From UBA6136 sp044350805 (GTDB taxonomy: Bacteria; Pseudomonadota; Gammaproteobacteria; Methylococcales; Methylococcaceae), in NCBI GenBank assembly GCA_044350805.1, contig JBILGU010000010.1, positions 38,892 through 102,891 on the forward strand: a stretch of 64,000 nt of DNA, read 5' to 3'. A program made the position numbers and the translations under genes. The notes under the pieces were generated by a model. It was not told the DNA's origin, searched no databases, and saw only the letters and a program-made list of their open reading frames with translations. Within the stretch, counting starts at the first letter, position 1. Every line of letters begins with the position of its first letter. Positions 33,630-43,188 of this stretch are shown here, piece by piece.

Positions 33630-35187
33630 TGAAATCGTCAATCTTTCGCGGTTGCAGTTCGGACTCACGGCGCTTTACCACTTTCTTTTTGTCCCCCTCA
33701 CGCTGGGGATGACCTTTATTCTCGCCATCATGGAATCGGTGTACGTGATGACAGGGCGTCAGGTCTATAGGGATATGACCCGATTCTGGGGCAAGCTTTT
33801 TGCGATTAACTTCGCCATGGGCGTAACGACGGGTCTAACCCTTGAATTCCAGTTCGGAACGAACTGGGCGTATTACTCCCACTATGTCGGCGACATCTTT
33901 GGTCCCATTCTGGCCAGTGAAGGCTGGATGGCGTTTTTTCTGGAGTCGACCTTTGTCGGCTTGTTTTTCTTTGGTTGGGATCGCCTAACCAAGATTCAGC
34001 ATTTGACAGTCACTTGGCTTTTGGCCTTTGGCACCAACTTTTCAGCCCTCTGGATTCTGATTGCCAATGCCTGGATGCAGCATCCGGTGGGTGCGGAATT
34101 CAACTATGAAACCCTTCGAATGGAGATGACCAGTTTTGCGGAGGTCTTCTTCAATCCCGTGGCGCAGGTCAAATTTGTTCACACGGTAGCAGCGGGTTAC
34201 GTCACGGGTTCCATGTTTGTTTTGGGTATCAGTTCCTGGTATCTGCTCCAAGGGCGCGATGTCGGGTTTGCACGGCGCTCTTTCTCGATTGCTTCAGCTT
34301 TTGGATTGGCCTCGATCCTGTCCGTCATTGTTCTTGGCGATGAAAGTGGCTACACCTCGGGGGAAACGCAGCGAGTCAAGCTTGCTGCGATTGAAGCCGA
34401 GTGGGAAACCGCTAAAGCGCCTGCAAGTTTCACTTTGGTGGGAATCCCCAATGACGAAACACAAAGTACGGATTACGCAGTCGAAATTCCATACTTGTTA
34501 GGACTCATTGCGACTCGCTCGATTGATGAGCAAGTGAGGGGTCTTAAGGACCTTTACAAGGACAATCTGGTGAGGATCCGAAATGGAATGAAAGCCTATG
34601 CCGATCTTCAAAAAATGCGGGCAGGGCAAAAAGACGCTGCGACCATCGCCGCATTCGAAAAAAATCGGGGCGACCTTGGCTATGGTCTTCTCCTCAAAAA
34701 GTACACTGCAAAAGTAGTTGATGCCGACGACGCCATGATTGCCAAGGCAGCCAAGGACAGTCTTCCCAAGGTCGCTCCCTTGTTCTGGAGCTTCCGTGTC
34801 ATGGTCGGCTGCGGCTTCATCATGCTGATCGTTTTCGGGCTGGCTTTCTACTACTGTGCAACCCGAGTTGCTGATCAGAAACGCTGGTTAATGAAACTTG
34901 CAGTCTGGTCTATTCCTCTTCCTTGGGTGGCTGCAGAAACTGGCTGGGTAGTCGCCGAGTATGGTCGTCAGCCCTGGACGATTTCTGGGGTTCTTCCCAC
35001 CCATATGAGTGTTTCCAATCTCACGAGTGATCAGCTGTGGTTTAGCCTGATGGGCTTCCTCGTCTTCTATACGATTCTTCTGATCATCGAGATGTTCCTG
35101 ATGATCAAGTATGTCAAGTTGGGACCTAGCAGCCTGCACACGGGAAAATATCACTTCGAATCCACCCAGGCAGCTCCGCAGGCATGA
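33619..35187 (+). CDS. cydA: Cytochrome bd ubiquinol oxidase subunit I
   Basis: This 522-residue heme-bearing subunit of the high-affinity quinol oxidase has the same length as the E. coli protein. The heme b595 ligand His lies in LTALYHFLFVPLTLGM (about residue 19). A long Q-loop (about 255-385) suggests the long-loop (CydA-L) class, and the conserved GWVVAEYGRQPWTISGVLPT segment (about 435-455) is intact. The start is ATG 33619, with GAGGAG eight bases upstream; in-frame codons back to 33511 overlap cydP and are not used. It is the second gene of cydP-cydA-cydB-cydX. Confidence 0.96.
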   Translation: MTGDEIVNLSRLQFGLTALYHFLFVPLTLGMTFILAIMESVYVMTGRQVYRDMTRFWGKLFAINFAMGVTTGLTLEFQFGTNWAYYSHYVGDIFGPILASEGWMAFFLESTFVGLFFFGWDRLTKIQHLTVTWLLAFGTNFSALWILIANAWMQHPVGAEFNYETLRMEMTSFAEVFFNPVAQVKFVHTVAAGYVTGSMFVLGISSWYLLQGRDVGFARRSFSIASAFGLASILSVIVLGDESGYTSGETQRVKLAAIEAEWETAKAPASFTLVGIPNDETQSTDYAVEIPYLLGLIATRSIDEQVRGLKDLYKDNLVRIRNGMKAYADLQKMRAGQKDAATIAAFEKNRGDLGYGLLLKKYTAKVVDADDAMIAKAAKDSLPKVAPLFWSFRVMVGCGFIMLIVFGLAFYYCATRVADQKRWLMKLAVWSIPLPWVAAETGWVVAEYGRQPWTISGVLPTHMSVSNLTSDQLWFSLMGFLVFYTILLIIEMFLMIKYVKLGPSSLHTGKYHFESTQAAPQA

Positions 35188-35231
35188 TCCTCGGGCTCGC
35201 ACTTTACTAACTGGATACACAAGGAGTCATC

Positions 35232-36371
35232 ATGTTTGACTACGAAACCATTCGCCTGATCTGGTGGATCTTTATTGGTGTGGTTGCCATTGCCTTCGCT
35301 CTGACGGAGGGGTTTGATTTTGGTGCTGGGACCCTTCTGCCTTTCGTCGGCAAGACCGATGTCGAGCGAAGGGTGGTCCTCAATACTGTGGGTGGGACCT
35401 GGGAAGGCAATCAGGTCTGGCTGATTCTGCTCGGGGGGGCTATTTTCGCGATATGGCCAGCCGTTTACGCAACCCTTTTCTCGGGTTTGTACATCGCAAT
35501 GATGTTGGTGCTGTTCTCACTTTTCCTGAGGCCGGCAGGATTCGACTATCGCAGCAAGATTGATTGTCCGAAGTGGCGAAATGCCTGGGATTGGGCCTTA
35601 TTCTTTGGAGGTACCTTGCCACCGATCCTGTTGGGGGTGCTCGTGGGTAACCTCTTAATCGGGCTTCCATTTCATCTGGATGAAGATCTGCGACCTAATT
35701 ATGACGGGAGTTTCTTTGGTCTTTTGGGGCCTTTCCAACTCCTGTGTGGTGTCATCGGGGTCGTACTAACGAGCTTTCACGGTGGGATTTTTATTAAATG
35801 GCGGACCGATGGTGACGTGCGTGAGCGGGCTCGAAAAGCGGTGGCATTTTTGGGACCGGTGCTCATTACCTTGCTGGCTGTGGCCGCACTCTGGCTGGTT
35901 TTCGGTTTTGACCGTCCTGAACTCACGTCAATTGCAGGAAAGGGGGCACCCTCAAATCCGATGAATAAGGTCGTACTTGCCAAGGGTCCAGGCTGGCTTG
36001 CGCATTTTCTTGAAAATCCATGGATGCTGGTGGCACCCGTTCTTGCAGTGCTTGGACTTCTGTTTGCATGGATCCTCGGCAGAGGGCGGGGCGATGCCAG
36101 CGCCTTTGTTTCAAGCTCCCTTGGCATCGTCGGTGCGCTGCTAACGATTGGATTTGGACTCTTTCCGTTCCTACTGATCTCGACCGTGGATCCTCGTTCA
36201 AGCCTGACGCTTTGGGATGCAACATCCAGTCATATGGTTCTCAATATCGCATTCTGGATCACGATCGTCTTTCTTCCGATTGTTCTTCTGTATACGCAGT
36301 GGGTCTATCGGAAGCTTTGGGGAACGGTTTCGACGGATTCCGTCATGAAAGACACGCATACACTTTATTGA
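35232..36371 (+). CDS. cydB: Cytochrome bd ubiquinol oxidase subunit II
   Basis: This 379-residue, eight-helix inner-membrane partner of CydA starts with the typical LIWWIFIGVVAIAFALTEGF and DFGAGTLLPFVG segments, followed by NTVGGTWEGNQVWLILLGG. The AAGGAG ribosome binding site is well placed. It lies 44 bases after cydA and 16 bases before cydX. Confidence 0.96.
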   Translation: MFDYETIRLIWWIFIGVVAIAFALTEGFDFGAGTLLPFVGKTDVERRVVLNTVGGTWEGNQVWLILLGGAIFAIWPAVYATLFSGLYIAMMLVLFSLFLRPAGFDYRSKIDCPKWRNAWDWALFFGGTLPPILLGVLVGNLLIGLPFHLDEDLRPNYDGSFFGLLGPFQLLCGVIGVVLTSFHGGIFIKWRTDGDVRERARKAVAFLGPVLITLLAVAALWLVFGFDRPELTSIAGKGAPSNPMNKVVLAKGPGWLAHFLENPWMLVAPVLAVLGLLFAWILGRGRGDASAFVSSSLGIVGALLTIGFGLFPFLLISTVDPRSSLTLWDATSSHMVLNIAFWITIVFLPIVLLYTQWVYRKLWGTVSTDSVMKDTHTLY

Positions 36372-36387
36372 TCAGAGGAGACCCGTC

Positions 36388-36531
36388 ATGTGGTATTTCG
36401 CTTGGGTTCTTGGCGTTTCTTTTGCTGCCTCATTCGCGATCTTGAACGCGATGTGGCTCGAGACGGTCTGTGATATTGATGCCGGAAACCGTCGCAATCC
36501 TGAAGAGTCCGAAAAAAACTGTCGCCTCTAA
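36388..36531 (+). CDS. cydX: Cytochrome bd small subunit CydX
   Basis: This 47-residue single-helix protein starts MWYFAWVLGVSFAASFAI, the conserved CydX/YbgT beginning, then ALW-type residues and LETV. CydX stabilises the heme region of CydAB. The Shine-Dalgarno AGAGGAG lies seven bases upstream. The C-terminal tail is somewhat longer than in E. coli and charged, ending in NCRL. Confidence 0.9.
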   Translation: MWYFAWVLGVSFAASFAILNAMWLETVCDIDAGNRRNPEESEKNCRL

Positions 36532-36542
36532 GAATGGTTGAT

Positions 36543-36580
36543 GAGGGGTGATCTTCGCCTTAACAGGCGGGGTCACCCTC
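36543..36580. terminator. Hairpin between cydX and uvrA
   Basis: A long imperfect stem (36543-36559 with 36566-36580; outer GAGGG/CCCTC, inner CGCC/GGCG) fills the 59-base gap between the converging cydX and uvrA genes. There is no T run, so termination efficiency is uncertain. Confidence 0.4.
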
Positions 36581-36590
36581 CCGCTTTGGA

Positions 36591-39422
36591 TCAGGGTGCG
36601 CCTTGCAGGAGCGCCTTGGCGAGGAACTTTCCTGTATAGGAGTGGGGGAGTTTCGCGATCGCTTCTGGTGTCCCCACGCCTAGAATTTTCCCACCCCCCT
36701 CGCCGCCATCTGGGCCGAGGTCGATGATCCAATCTGCCGTTTTGATCACATCGAGGTTGTGTTCGATGATGACCACCGTATTTCCTCTATCCCGAAGACT
36801 GTGAAGGACACCCAGAAGTTGGCGGATATCGTGGAAATGAAGGCCGGTCGTCGGCTCATCCAAGATATACAGCGTCTTACCGGTATCCCGTTTGGATAAC
36901 TCCCTCGCAAGTTTGACGCGTTGTGCTTCGCCCCCGGACAGGGTGACTGCATTCTGGCCGAGGGTGATATACCCCAGACCCACTTCCATCAAAGTCTCAA
37001 GCTTCCGCGAGACCGTTGGAATGGCTGAAAAGAAGCTTGCGGCATCCTCAACCGTCATGCTGAGAACTTCATGGATGGTTTTACCCTTGTATCGAATCTC
37101 GAGGGTCTCTCGGTTGTAGCGCTGTCCCTGGCACACATCACAGTTCACGAAAAGATCGGGGAGGAAATGCATTTCCACCTTGATGACCCCGTCCCCGGAA
37201 CAGGCCTCGCAGCGTCCACCTTTCACATTGAAGCTAAATCTTCCCGGTGAATAGCCTCTTGATCTTGCCTCGGGTGTGGCAGCAAAAAGTTCACGAATCG
37301 GCGTAAATACTTGAGTGTAGGTTGCAGGATTTGAGCGAGGTGTTCTTCCAATCGGACTTTGATCAATGTCGACGACCTTGTCGAACTGTCCGAGGCCTTC
37401 AATGGATTCGAAGGGGGAGGGAGCGAGGGTAGCGCCGTTGAGTTCGCGGGCTGCAATTCGATAAAGAGTATCGTTGATCAATGTCGATTTCCCGGATCCT
37501 GAAACCCCCGTGACACAGGTCAGGAGTCCGACAGGAAATGCAACATCGACTCCTTTGAGGTTGTTGCCAGATGCGCCCTTGATCGTCATGACACGATCCC
37601 TATCAACGGGGTGTCTGGAATGGGGGACTTCGATGCGTTCCTTCCCGGAGAGGTATCGACCTGTCAACGAGTTCGGATGGCTCATGATGTCTTCTGGCGT
37701 CCCTGAGGCAACCACCTCACCGCCATGGACCCCGGCCCCGGGTCCGATGTCGACCACATAGTCAGCCAGGCGAATGGCGTCCTCGTCATGCTCAACGACA
37801 ATGACGGTATTCCCAAGATTTCGAAGGTGCAGAAGGGTATCCAGCAGACGCTGATTGTCACGCTGATGGAGGCCGATGGAGGGCTCATCCAGAACATACA
37901 TGACGCCGACCAGCCCCGCGCCCACCTGACTGGCAAGCCGAATTCTTTGTGCCTCGCCGCCAGATAGGGTGTCTGCGCTTCGATCCAGCGTCAGGTAGTC
38001 GAGGCCGACATTAACAAGAAAGCCCAGCCGTTCATTGATCTCCTTCACGACCTTGGCGGCAACCTCACCCCGATGGCCATGCAGATTCAGTTGCTGAAAG
38101 AAATCCATGGCTCGTCGAATCGGGAGCCCGGTGAGGGCATGGAGCGGCTGGTCTTCGACAAAGACATTTCGAGCGGCTGTATTAAGTCTGGCACCATCGC
38201 AGGAAGGGCAGGGACGGTTGGCCTGGTAACGGGCCAAGTCCTCGCGGACGGCCTGCGAGTCAGTCTCCCGATAGCGGCGCTCCATGCTGGGGATGATGCC
38301 CTCAAACCGATGCCACTGTGTCGACTTTTTGCCTCGACTGTTGACGCTGCTGAAGGGAAGGGCTTCCTTGCCGCTGCCCAAGAGAAGGATCTGTCTGACT
38401 GTATCGGGAAGATCCTGATACGGGGATTCAGGGTCAAACCCAAAGTGTTCTGCCAGAGAGAGCACCATCTGATAGTAGTAACTGTTTGATCGGTCCCAAT
38501 TGCGAATGGCCCCTTCGGCCAGGCTTTTTTGCGGGCTATGAACAATGAGATCTGGATCAAAATACTGACGGATGCCAAGGCCATCACATTCGGGACAGGC
38601 GCCTTTGGGGTTGTTGAAGGAGAATATTCGGGGCTCAAGCTCACTGAGAGAGTAACCGCAATGTGGACAGGCATATTTGTCCGAGAAAAGCGATTCACGC
38701 GACGGTTCATCCATTGAGACCACAATTGCGATCCCATCGGCCAGCTTCAGGGCGGTTTCAAAGGACTCTGCAAGCCGAATCGAGAGATCTGCGCGGATCT
38801 TGAAGCGGTCGACCACCGCTTCGATCGTATGCTTCTTGCGAAGCTCCAGTTGGGGTGGATCATCCAGTTCGTAAACTTCGCCATTGATTCGGGCTCTGAT
38901 GAAGCCACGATTCTTAAGGTCTTCAATGATTTGGAGGTGTTCGCCTTTTCGGTCGTTAATGACGGGCGCAAGCAGCATCCAGCGACTGTCCTCGGGTTCG
39001 GACAAGACCTGATCGACCATCTGGCTGATGGTTTGCGCCTCAAGGGAGATGCCGTGCTTGGGGCAGCGTGGCGTGCCCGCCCGCGCAAACAGAAGTCGAA
39101 GGTAGTCGTAGATCTCGGTAATCGTGCCAACGGTCGATCGTGGATTGTGTGATGTCGATTTTTGTTCAATCGAGATGGCGGGTGAGAGACCCTCGATATG
39201 ATCCACATCGGGCTTCTCCATGACAGAGAGGAACTGGCGGGCATAGGCTGAAAGCGATTCGACGTATCGTCTTTGACCTTCGGCATAAATGGTGTCGAAC
39301 GCCAGAGACGATTTGCCTGAGCCTGAGAGTCCCGTGATGACGATGAGCTTGTCGCGTGGGAGGTCCAGGTCAATATTTTTTAGGTTATGGGTTCGTGCCC
39401 CACGAATGAGAATGGTATCCAT
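36591..39422 (-). CDS. uvrA: Excinuclease ABC subunit A
   Basis: This 943-residue DNA damage recognition ATPase of nucleotide excision repair has two ABC modules. The first has Walker A GLSGSGKSSLAF (about residues 31-42) and signature LSGGEAQRIRLA. The second has GVSGSGKSTLI (about 640-650) and LSGGEAQRVKLARE. Two zinc modules are seen: CPHC with CPEC near 253-283 and CEAC with CDVC near 738-766. Length is normal, and it is a single gene converging on cydX. Confidence 0.97.
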   Translation of the reverse strand: MDTILIRGARTHNLKNIDLDLPRDKLIVITGLSGSGKSSLAFDTIYAEGQRRYVESLSAYARQFLSVMEKPDVDHIEGLSPAISIEQKSTSHNPRSTVGTITEIYDYLRLLFARAGTPRCPKHGISLEAQTISQMVDQVLSEPEDSRWMLLAPVINDRKGEHLQIIEDLKNRGFIRARINGEVYELDDPPQLELRKKHTIEAVVDRFKIRADLSIRLAESFETALKLADGIAIVVSMDEPSRESLFSDKYACPHCGYSLSELEPRIFSFNNPKGACPECDGLGIRQYFDPDLIVHSPQKSLAEGAIRNWDRSNSYYYQMVLSLAEHFGFDPESPYQDLPDTVRQILLLGSGKEALPFSSVNSRGKKSTQWHRFEGIIPSMERRYRETDSQAVREDLARYQANRPCPSCDGARLNTAARNVFVEDQPLHALTGLPIRRAMDFFQQLNLHGHRGEVAAKVVKEINERLGFLVNVGLDYLTLDRSADTLSGGEAQRIRLASQVGAGLVGVMYVLDEPSIGLHQRDNQRLLDTLLHLRNLGNTVIVVEHDEDAIRLADYVVDIGPGAGVHGGEVVASGTPEDIMSHPNSLTGRYLSGKERIEVPHSRHPVDRDRVMTIKGASGNNLKGVDVAFPVGLLTCVTGVSGSGKSTLINDTLYRIAARELNGATLAPSPFESIEGLGQFDKVVDIDQSPIGRTPRSNPATYTQVFTPIRELFAATPEARSRGYSPGRFSFNVKGGRCEACSGDGVIKVEMHFLPDLFVNCDVCQGQRYNRETLEIRYKGKTIHEVLSMTVEDAASFFSAIPTVSRKLETLMEVGLGYITLGQNAVTLSGGEAQRVKLARELSKRDTGKTLYILDEPTTGLHFHDIRQLLGVLHSLRDRGNTVVIIEHNLDVIKTADWIIDLGPDGGEGGGKILGVGTPEAIAKLPHSYTGKFLAKALLQGAP

Positions 39423-39540
39423 GCGTCCCTGATGTGTTGACCCAGATCTGGTGTGGGGTTGACCCTAAAAATTATACGGCGTACCGTTTCGGGAGGTCTG
39501 TTGCCCTTTAAAGTGCCCCTTCTATGATTGAGGTGGATTC

Positions 39541-39885
39541 ATGAGAAAAGTTCTTTCCTTGCTGGCCAGCCTGACTTTGGCCGGTTGTGCCGCCACCCCT
39601 CTTATGTCCGGGGCTGAGCGTGTGGATGTTGTGACCGGCATCAAGGAGGTCAAGAAGTGTTCTTATTTGGGCGATGTCGTGGGGAGTCAGGGCAATCGCT
39701 TCAGTGGTCCCTTTACGCCAACCGCTAATCTGCTTCTGGGCGCACGCCAAGCCCTGAAGAACGAAACGATGAGGCTTGGTGGTAATAAGGTTCTGCTGCA
39801 GCAGCAACAATATTCTCAACGTGAGCTTTTCGGTGGAACGATCGATGCTGTTCTGGTGGGTAAGGCCTACAAATGCATGGACTGA
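39541..39885 (+). CDS. DUF4156 lipoprotein
   Basis: This 114-residue lipoprotein has its lipobox as LAGC (Cys16). The DUF4156 hallmarks are CSYLGDVVGSQGNRFSGPFT and GARQALKNETMRLGGNKVLL, with conserved Cys residues at about 40 and near the C-terminus that may form a disulfide. The domain is related to the RcsF-like envelope lipoproteins, but its role is unknown. GAGGTGG is a plausible ribosome binding site. It is followed by another small lipoprotein gene. Confidence 0.82.
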   Translation: MRKVLSLLASLTLAGCAATPLMSGAERVDVVTGIKEVKKCSYLGDVVGSQGNRFSGPFTPTANLLLGARQALKNETMRLGGNKVLLQQQQYSQRELFGGTIDAVLVGKAYKCMD

Positions 39886-39964
39886 TCATCGGTATTTATA
39901 AAACTTTTCAACAACGAAGGTCGGTTTATTTATGCCGCCCCTCAACAACCACTGTGGGTAACCC

Positions 39965-40189
39965 ATGTCTGTCATTAAAAAGTTGATCGCTGCAATCTCT
40001 CTGACCACGCTGCTACTGAATCTTGGAGGCTGTCTTCCCTTCATGGCGGTGAGCGCAGCCAAGAAGGTATCGGAAAAGGCGAATGCGCCTTCGGATGCGG
40101 ATGCCAAGAAGGCTCAGGATGCGAAAAAATCTGCAGATCCTGCAGCTACGCCCGCTAATGCAGCACCTGCTACAACCCCAGCCAAATAA
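39965..40189 (+). CDS. Small Ala/Lys-rich lipoprotein
   Basis: This 74-residue protein has a lipoprotein signal ending LGGC (Cys23), a short amphipathic stretch and then an Ala/Lys/Asp/Pro-rich tail (about residues 38-74) that is likely disordered. No family is recognised. It lies 79 bases after the DUF4156 gene and may be co-transcribed. An antisense ORF across this region has no supporting features. Confidence 0.6.
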   Translation: MSVIKKLIAAISLTTLLLNLGGCLPFMAVSAAKKVSEKANAPSDADAKKAQDAKKSADPAATPANAAPATTPAK

Positions 40190-40237
40190 GATCATTGCTT
40201 GATCTTGTGCTCGCGATGGGGGCTCCTCCGTCGCGAG

Positions 40238-40699
40238 TTACAGGGCCGATCTCTCGGTTGGCGGGATCCTGAGGTGAAACGTCACAGGCCCGTCGTTGAT
40301 GAGTGAAACCTGCATGTCAGCCCCAAACTGGCCGGTTGATACATGCGTGTACTCACGTCGAGTGAATCTGCAAAGGAAGTCAAAAAGCCGAAGCCCCTCG
40401 TCGGGTGAAGCCGCAGGGGCAAAGCTCGGCCTCAGGCCTTTTCGGGTATCAGCCGCCAGCGTGAATTGTGAAACCAGGAGGAGTCCGCCCTGAATGTCCC
40501 TCAGGCTGAGATTCATTCGGTCTGTTGCGTCGGGAAAAATCCGATAGTTTAGAAGACGCGCTGCAAGTTTCTCGGCCTCACTTTCCGTGTCACCTTTCTC
40601 AATGGCGACCAAGGCCAGAATGCCAACGCCAATCTCGCCAACACAGTTTCCCTCAACGCGGACGCTGGCTTCCCTGACCCTTTGGATCAGTGCAATCAT
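40238..40699 (-). CDS. dtd: D-aminoacyl-tRNA deacylase
   Basis: This 153-residue cytoplasmic enzyme removes D-amino acids mis-charged on tRNA. The active-site motifs are SQFTLAADTRKGLRPSF (about residues 77-93) and the Gly-cisPro type NDGPVTFHL (about 134-142). It is the last gene of the minus-strand run behind the rhodanese protein, six bases away. Confidence 0.95.
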   Translation of the reverse strand: MIALIQRVREASVRVEGNCVGEIGVGILALVAIEKGDTESEAEKLAARLLNYRIFPDATDRMNLSLRDIQGGLLLVSQFTLAADTRKGLRPSFAPAASPDEGLRLFDFLCRFTRREYTHVSTGQFGADMQVSLINDGPVTFHLRIPPTERSAL

Positions 40700-40705
40700 T
40701 TGGTT

Positions 40706-41020
40706 TTAGTAGCGCGGCATATCGGGGTCTTGGTCTCTGGCCCAGGCGTCAATACCCCCCGTGAGATTCATGACCTTTGTGAAACCGCGAGATTCAAGGA
40801 AATCAGCAACGGCAGCGCTGCGCATGCCGTGATGGCAGATGGCCACAATTTCCTGATCCAGTTCGAATTGCATGAGGTGAGAGGGTACCTGATTCATGGG
40901 TATATTCGTGCTCCCCGGAATCTGGCAGATTGCAACCTCATGGGGCTCGCGAACATCCAGAAGCAGGGGGCTTCCAGTATGAATCAAGTCCTTCAGTTGG
41001 TCCGTGTTGAGATGAATCAC
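40706..41020 (-). CDS. Single-domain rhodanese-like protein
   Basis: This 104-residue sulfurtransferase-fold protein starts with LLLDVREPHEVAICQIPGST, and its active-site loop is CHHGMRS with Cys about residue 62. It probably moves sulfane sulfur or acts as a phosphatase-like sensor; the substrate is unknown. It lies 12 bases after mtkB and may share its transcript. Confidence 0.88.
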   Translation of the reverse strand: MIHLNTDQLKDLIHTGSPLLLDVREPHEVAICQIPGSTNIPMNQVPSHLMQFELDQEIVAICHHGMRSAAVADFLESRGFTKVMNLTGGIDAWARDQDPDMPRY

Positions 41021-41032
41021 GAATGGTTACTC

Positions 41033-41923
41033 TTAACGAATCGGAATATTTCGTTCTTTCATGGCGCGCAGAACGGTTTCTCCGATGTGAGCTGGATTTC
41101 GGGCTACGTAATGTCCCAGAGCTTCCATCGCGTCCATTTTGGCGCTGGCAGTGTCAGACTCATTTGAAATGATTGCGCCCGCATGCCCCATTCGACGTCC
41201 TGGGGGCGCTGCAATCCCTGCAACAAATCCGATCAGTGGCTTGGTCATGTTTTCTTTGGCCCAGCGCGCTGCAGCAACCTCCTGCGGGCCACCAATTTCA
41301 CCAATCATGACAACCACTTCTGTTTCAGGATCTTCCTCAAAGGCCTTGAGGACAGTCACGAAATCGGTGCCATTCACTGGGTCGCCGCCAATCCCCACGG
41401 ACGTGGTGACTCCCAGTCCCAAGGCAGCCATCTGCTCGGTGGCTTCATAGTTGAGCGTGCCCGAACGCGAGACGATTCCGATGTTGCCCTTTTTGTAGAT
41501 ATGTGAGGGCATGATCCCGACCTTGCACTCCCCAGGGGTAATGATGCCTGGGGTATTCGGACCAATAATGATTGCGTCCTTGCCGATTCGATAGCGTTGG
41601 AGTTGAACCATGTCGTGAATCGGAATTCCGTCTGCAATGGTCACGGCAACCTTGATGCCGGCATCAATCGCTTCCATCAGTGCATCGGCATTGAAGGGGG
41701 GGGGCACAAACACGGCAGAGACATCGGCACCCGTCGCTGCGACAGCTTCTGCAACCGTATCAAAGACAGGAAGGCCAAGATGGGTCGTTCCCCCCTTGCC
41801 TGGCGTCACGCCACCAACAACCTGGGTTCCCATTTTCATGGCGTCCTGGGCGTGGAAAGTTGCATGCTCTCCGGTAAAGCCCTGAAAGATGACTTTTGAA
41901 TTTTTATTGACGAATACGCTCAT
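41033..41923 (-). CDS. mtkB: Malate-CoA ligase (malate thiokinase) alpha subunit
   Basis: This 296-residue subunit belongs to the succinyl-CoA synthetase alpha family. It has an N-terminal CoA-binding fold (IFQGFTGEHATFHAQDAMKMG) and the phosphohistidine loop GRRMGHAGAIIS (His about 249). The length equals that of the MtkB I know from Methylorubrum and differs from SucD (289). Together with mtkA and mcl it indicates malate thiokinase, which makes malyl-CoA from malate, CoA and ATP in the serine cycle. The start ATG 41923 is chosen over the in-frame 41971, which overlaps mtkA. The spacing to mtkA is four bases. Confidence 0.87.
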   Translation of the reverse strand: MSVFVNKNSKVIFQGFTGEHATFHAQDAMKMGTQVVGGVTPGKGGTTHLGLPVFDTVAEAVAATGADVSAVFVPPPFNADALMEAIDAGIKVAVTIADGIPIHDMVQLQRYRIGKDAIIIGPNTPGIITPGECKVGIMPSHIYKKGNIGIVSRSGTLNYEATEQMAALGLGVTTSVGIGGDPVNGTDFVTVLKAFEEDPETEVVVMIGEIGGPQEVAAARWAKENMTKPLIGFVAGIAAPPGRRMGHAGAIISNESDTASAKMDAMEALGHYVARNPAHIGETVLRAMKERNIPIR

Positions 41924-41927
41924 GGGT

Positions 41928-43100
41928 TTATCCCTTGACGATGGCGACCGCCTTGGATGCTGCCGCATCAAGGTTTTCGGCGGTGATGAACGAAAGACCA
42001 GATTCAGCGAGAATCTTTCGGCCTTCTTCCACGTTGGTTCCAGCCAGACGAACGATCAAAGGCACTTTGATGTTGAGGCTTTCACATGCCTGGATCAGCC
42101 CTTTGGCAATCCAATCGCAACGGTTGATGCCGGCGAAGATGTTGACCAAGATGCACTTGACGTTCGGGTCTTCAAGAACGATACGGCAGGCATTGGTCAC
42201 CTTCTCTGGGGAGGCGCCGCCACCCACATCAAGAAAGTTGGCAGGCTTCCCGCCGTGAAGGGTAATGGCGTCGAGCGAGGCCATCGCAAGTCCTGCGCCA
42301 TTGACGATACAGCCGATGTTGCCATCCAGTGCAATGTAGTTGAGGCCGTGACCAGAGGCTTCGACTTCCTTGGGGTCTTCCTCAGCCAGATCGCGCATTT
42401 CGGTGATCTGTTTCTGGCGATAAAGCGCGTTGTCGTCGAAGTTGAACTTGGCGTCAAGGACCATAAGGCGCTCTTCATCCTCACTGCCGACTATGGCAAG
42501 CGGGTTGATCTCCGCCTGAAGTGCATCCGTGTCCCTCATGGCACGGTAAATGGCCTTCATCAGCTTGACGCCCTGGGACATCAGCTTGCCCTTGAGGCCA
42601 ATGGCGGTTGCCACCTTGCGGCACTGGAAATCCCTGAGGCCAATCGCAGGATCTACCACCTCAGTGACGATGAGTTCTGGTGTTTTGTTGGCGACCTCTT
42701 CAATGTCCATCCCGCCCTCGCTTGAGGCGATTAGGGTGATTCGCTGGGTGCCCCGATCGATGACAAATCCGAGGTAGAACTCCTTTTTGATTTGACTCGC
42801 CTGTTCAACCCAGACGCGCTGGACGATCGAGCCATCTGGCCCTGTCTGATGCGTCACCAGCTTGCTTCCGATCATGACGTCAGCAGCCTTCTGGACCTCA
42901 TCCAGCGTTCCAACAACCTTGACGCCCCCGGCTTTTCCTCGGCCGCCGGCGTGGATCTGAGCCTTTACAACCCAGCGATTTCCGCCGAGCTCTTCGGCCG
43001 CCTGCCTGGCCTGAGTCGAATTAAAGGCAACACTGCCTACCGGAACGGGAACGCCAAACGTGCTGAGCAACTCTTTGGCCTGGTACTCATGAATGTTCAT
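41928..43100 (-). CDS. mtkA: Malate-CoA ligase (malate thiokinase) beta subunit
   Basis: This 390-residue protein of the succinyl-CoA synthetase beta family starts with the ATP-grasp MNIHEYQAKELL and includes VKAQIHAGGRGKAGGVK. Near the C-terminus it has LVNIFAGINRCDWIAKGLIQ, where SucC proteins have a NIFGGIVRCD-type sequence, and VRLAGTNVEEGRKIL; both are MtkA-like. Length equals known MtkA. The start is ATG 43100; the 54 in-frame codons upstream run into the mcl-mtkA gap and are Arg-rich and non-conserved. It lies 88 bases after mcl. Confidence 0.88.
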   Translation of the reverse strand: MNIHEYQAKELLSTFGVPVPVGSVAFNSTQARQAAEELGGNRWVVKAQIHAGGRGKAGGVKVVGTLDEVQKAADVMIGSKLVTHQTGPDGSIVQRVWVEQASQIKKEFYLGFVIDRGTQRITLIASSEGGMDIEEVANKTPELIVTEVVDPAIGLRDFQCRKVATAIGLKGKLMSQGVKLMKAIYRAMRDTDALQAEINPLAIVGSEDEERLMVLDAKFNFDDNALYRQKQITEMRDLAEEDPKEVEASGHGLNYIALDGNIGCIVNGAGLAMASLDAITLHGGKPANFLDVGGGASPEKVTNACRIVLEDPNVKCILVNIFAGINRCDWIAKGLIQACESLNIKVPLIVRLAGTNVEEGRKILAESGLSFITAENLDAAASKAVAIVKG

Positions 43101-43188
43101 CCGGGGGTAACCTCGTCGCGATGATGAAGTGCGGTGTCTATCTGAACCGCGAATGCGTTGAATCCTTGGCTGGCGACCTTGCTGCGAT

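Noticed and set aside
41889..42725. 278-codon plus-strand frame opposite mtkA
   Set aside because: Shadow of mtkA, which has clear family motifs on the minus strand.
41033..43100. Ordinary succinyl-CoA synthetase (sucCD)
   Set aside because: Adjacent malyl-CoA lyase, MtkA-like C-terminal stretch (NIFAGINRCDW) and subunit lengths fit malate thiokinase better, and no sucAB genes are adjacent.
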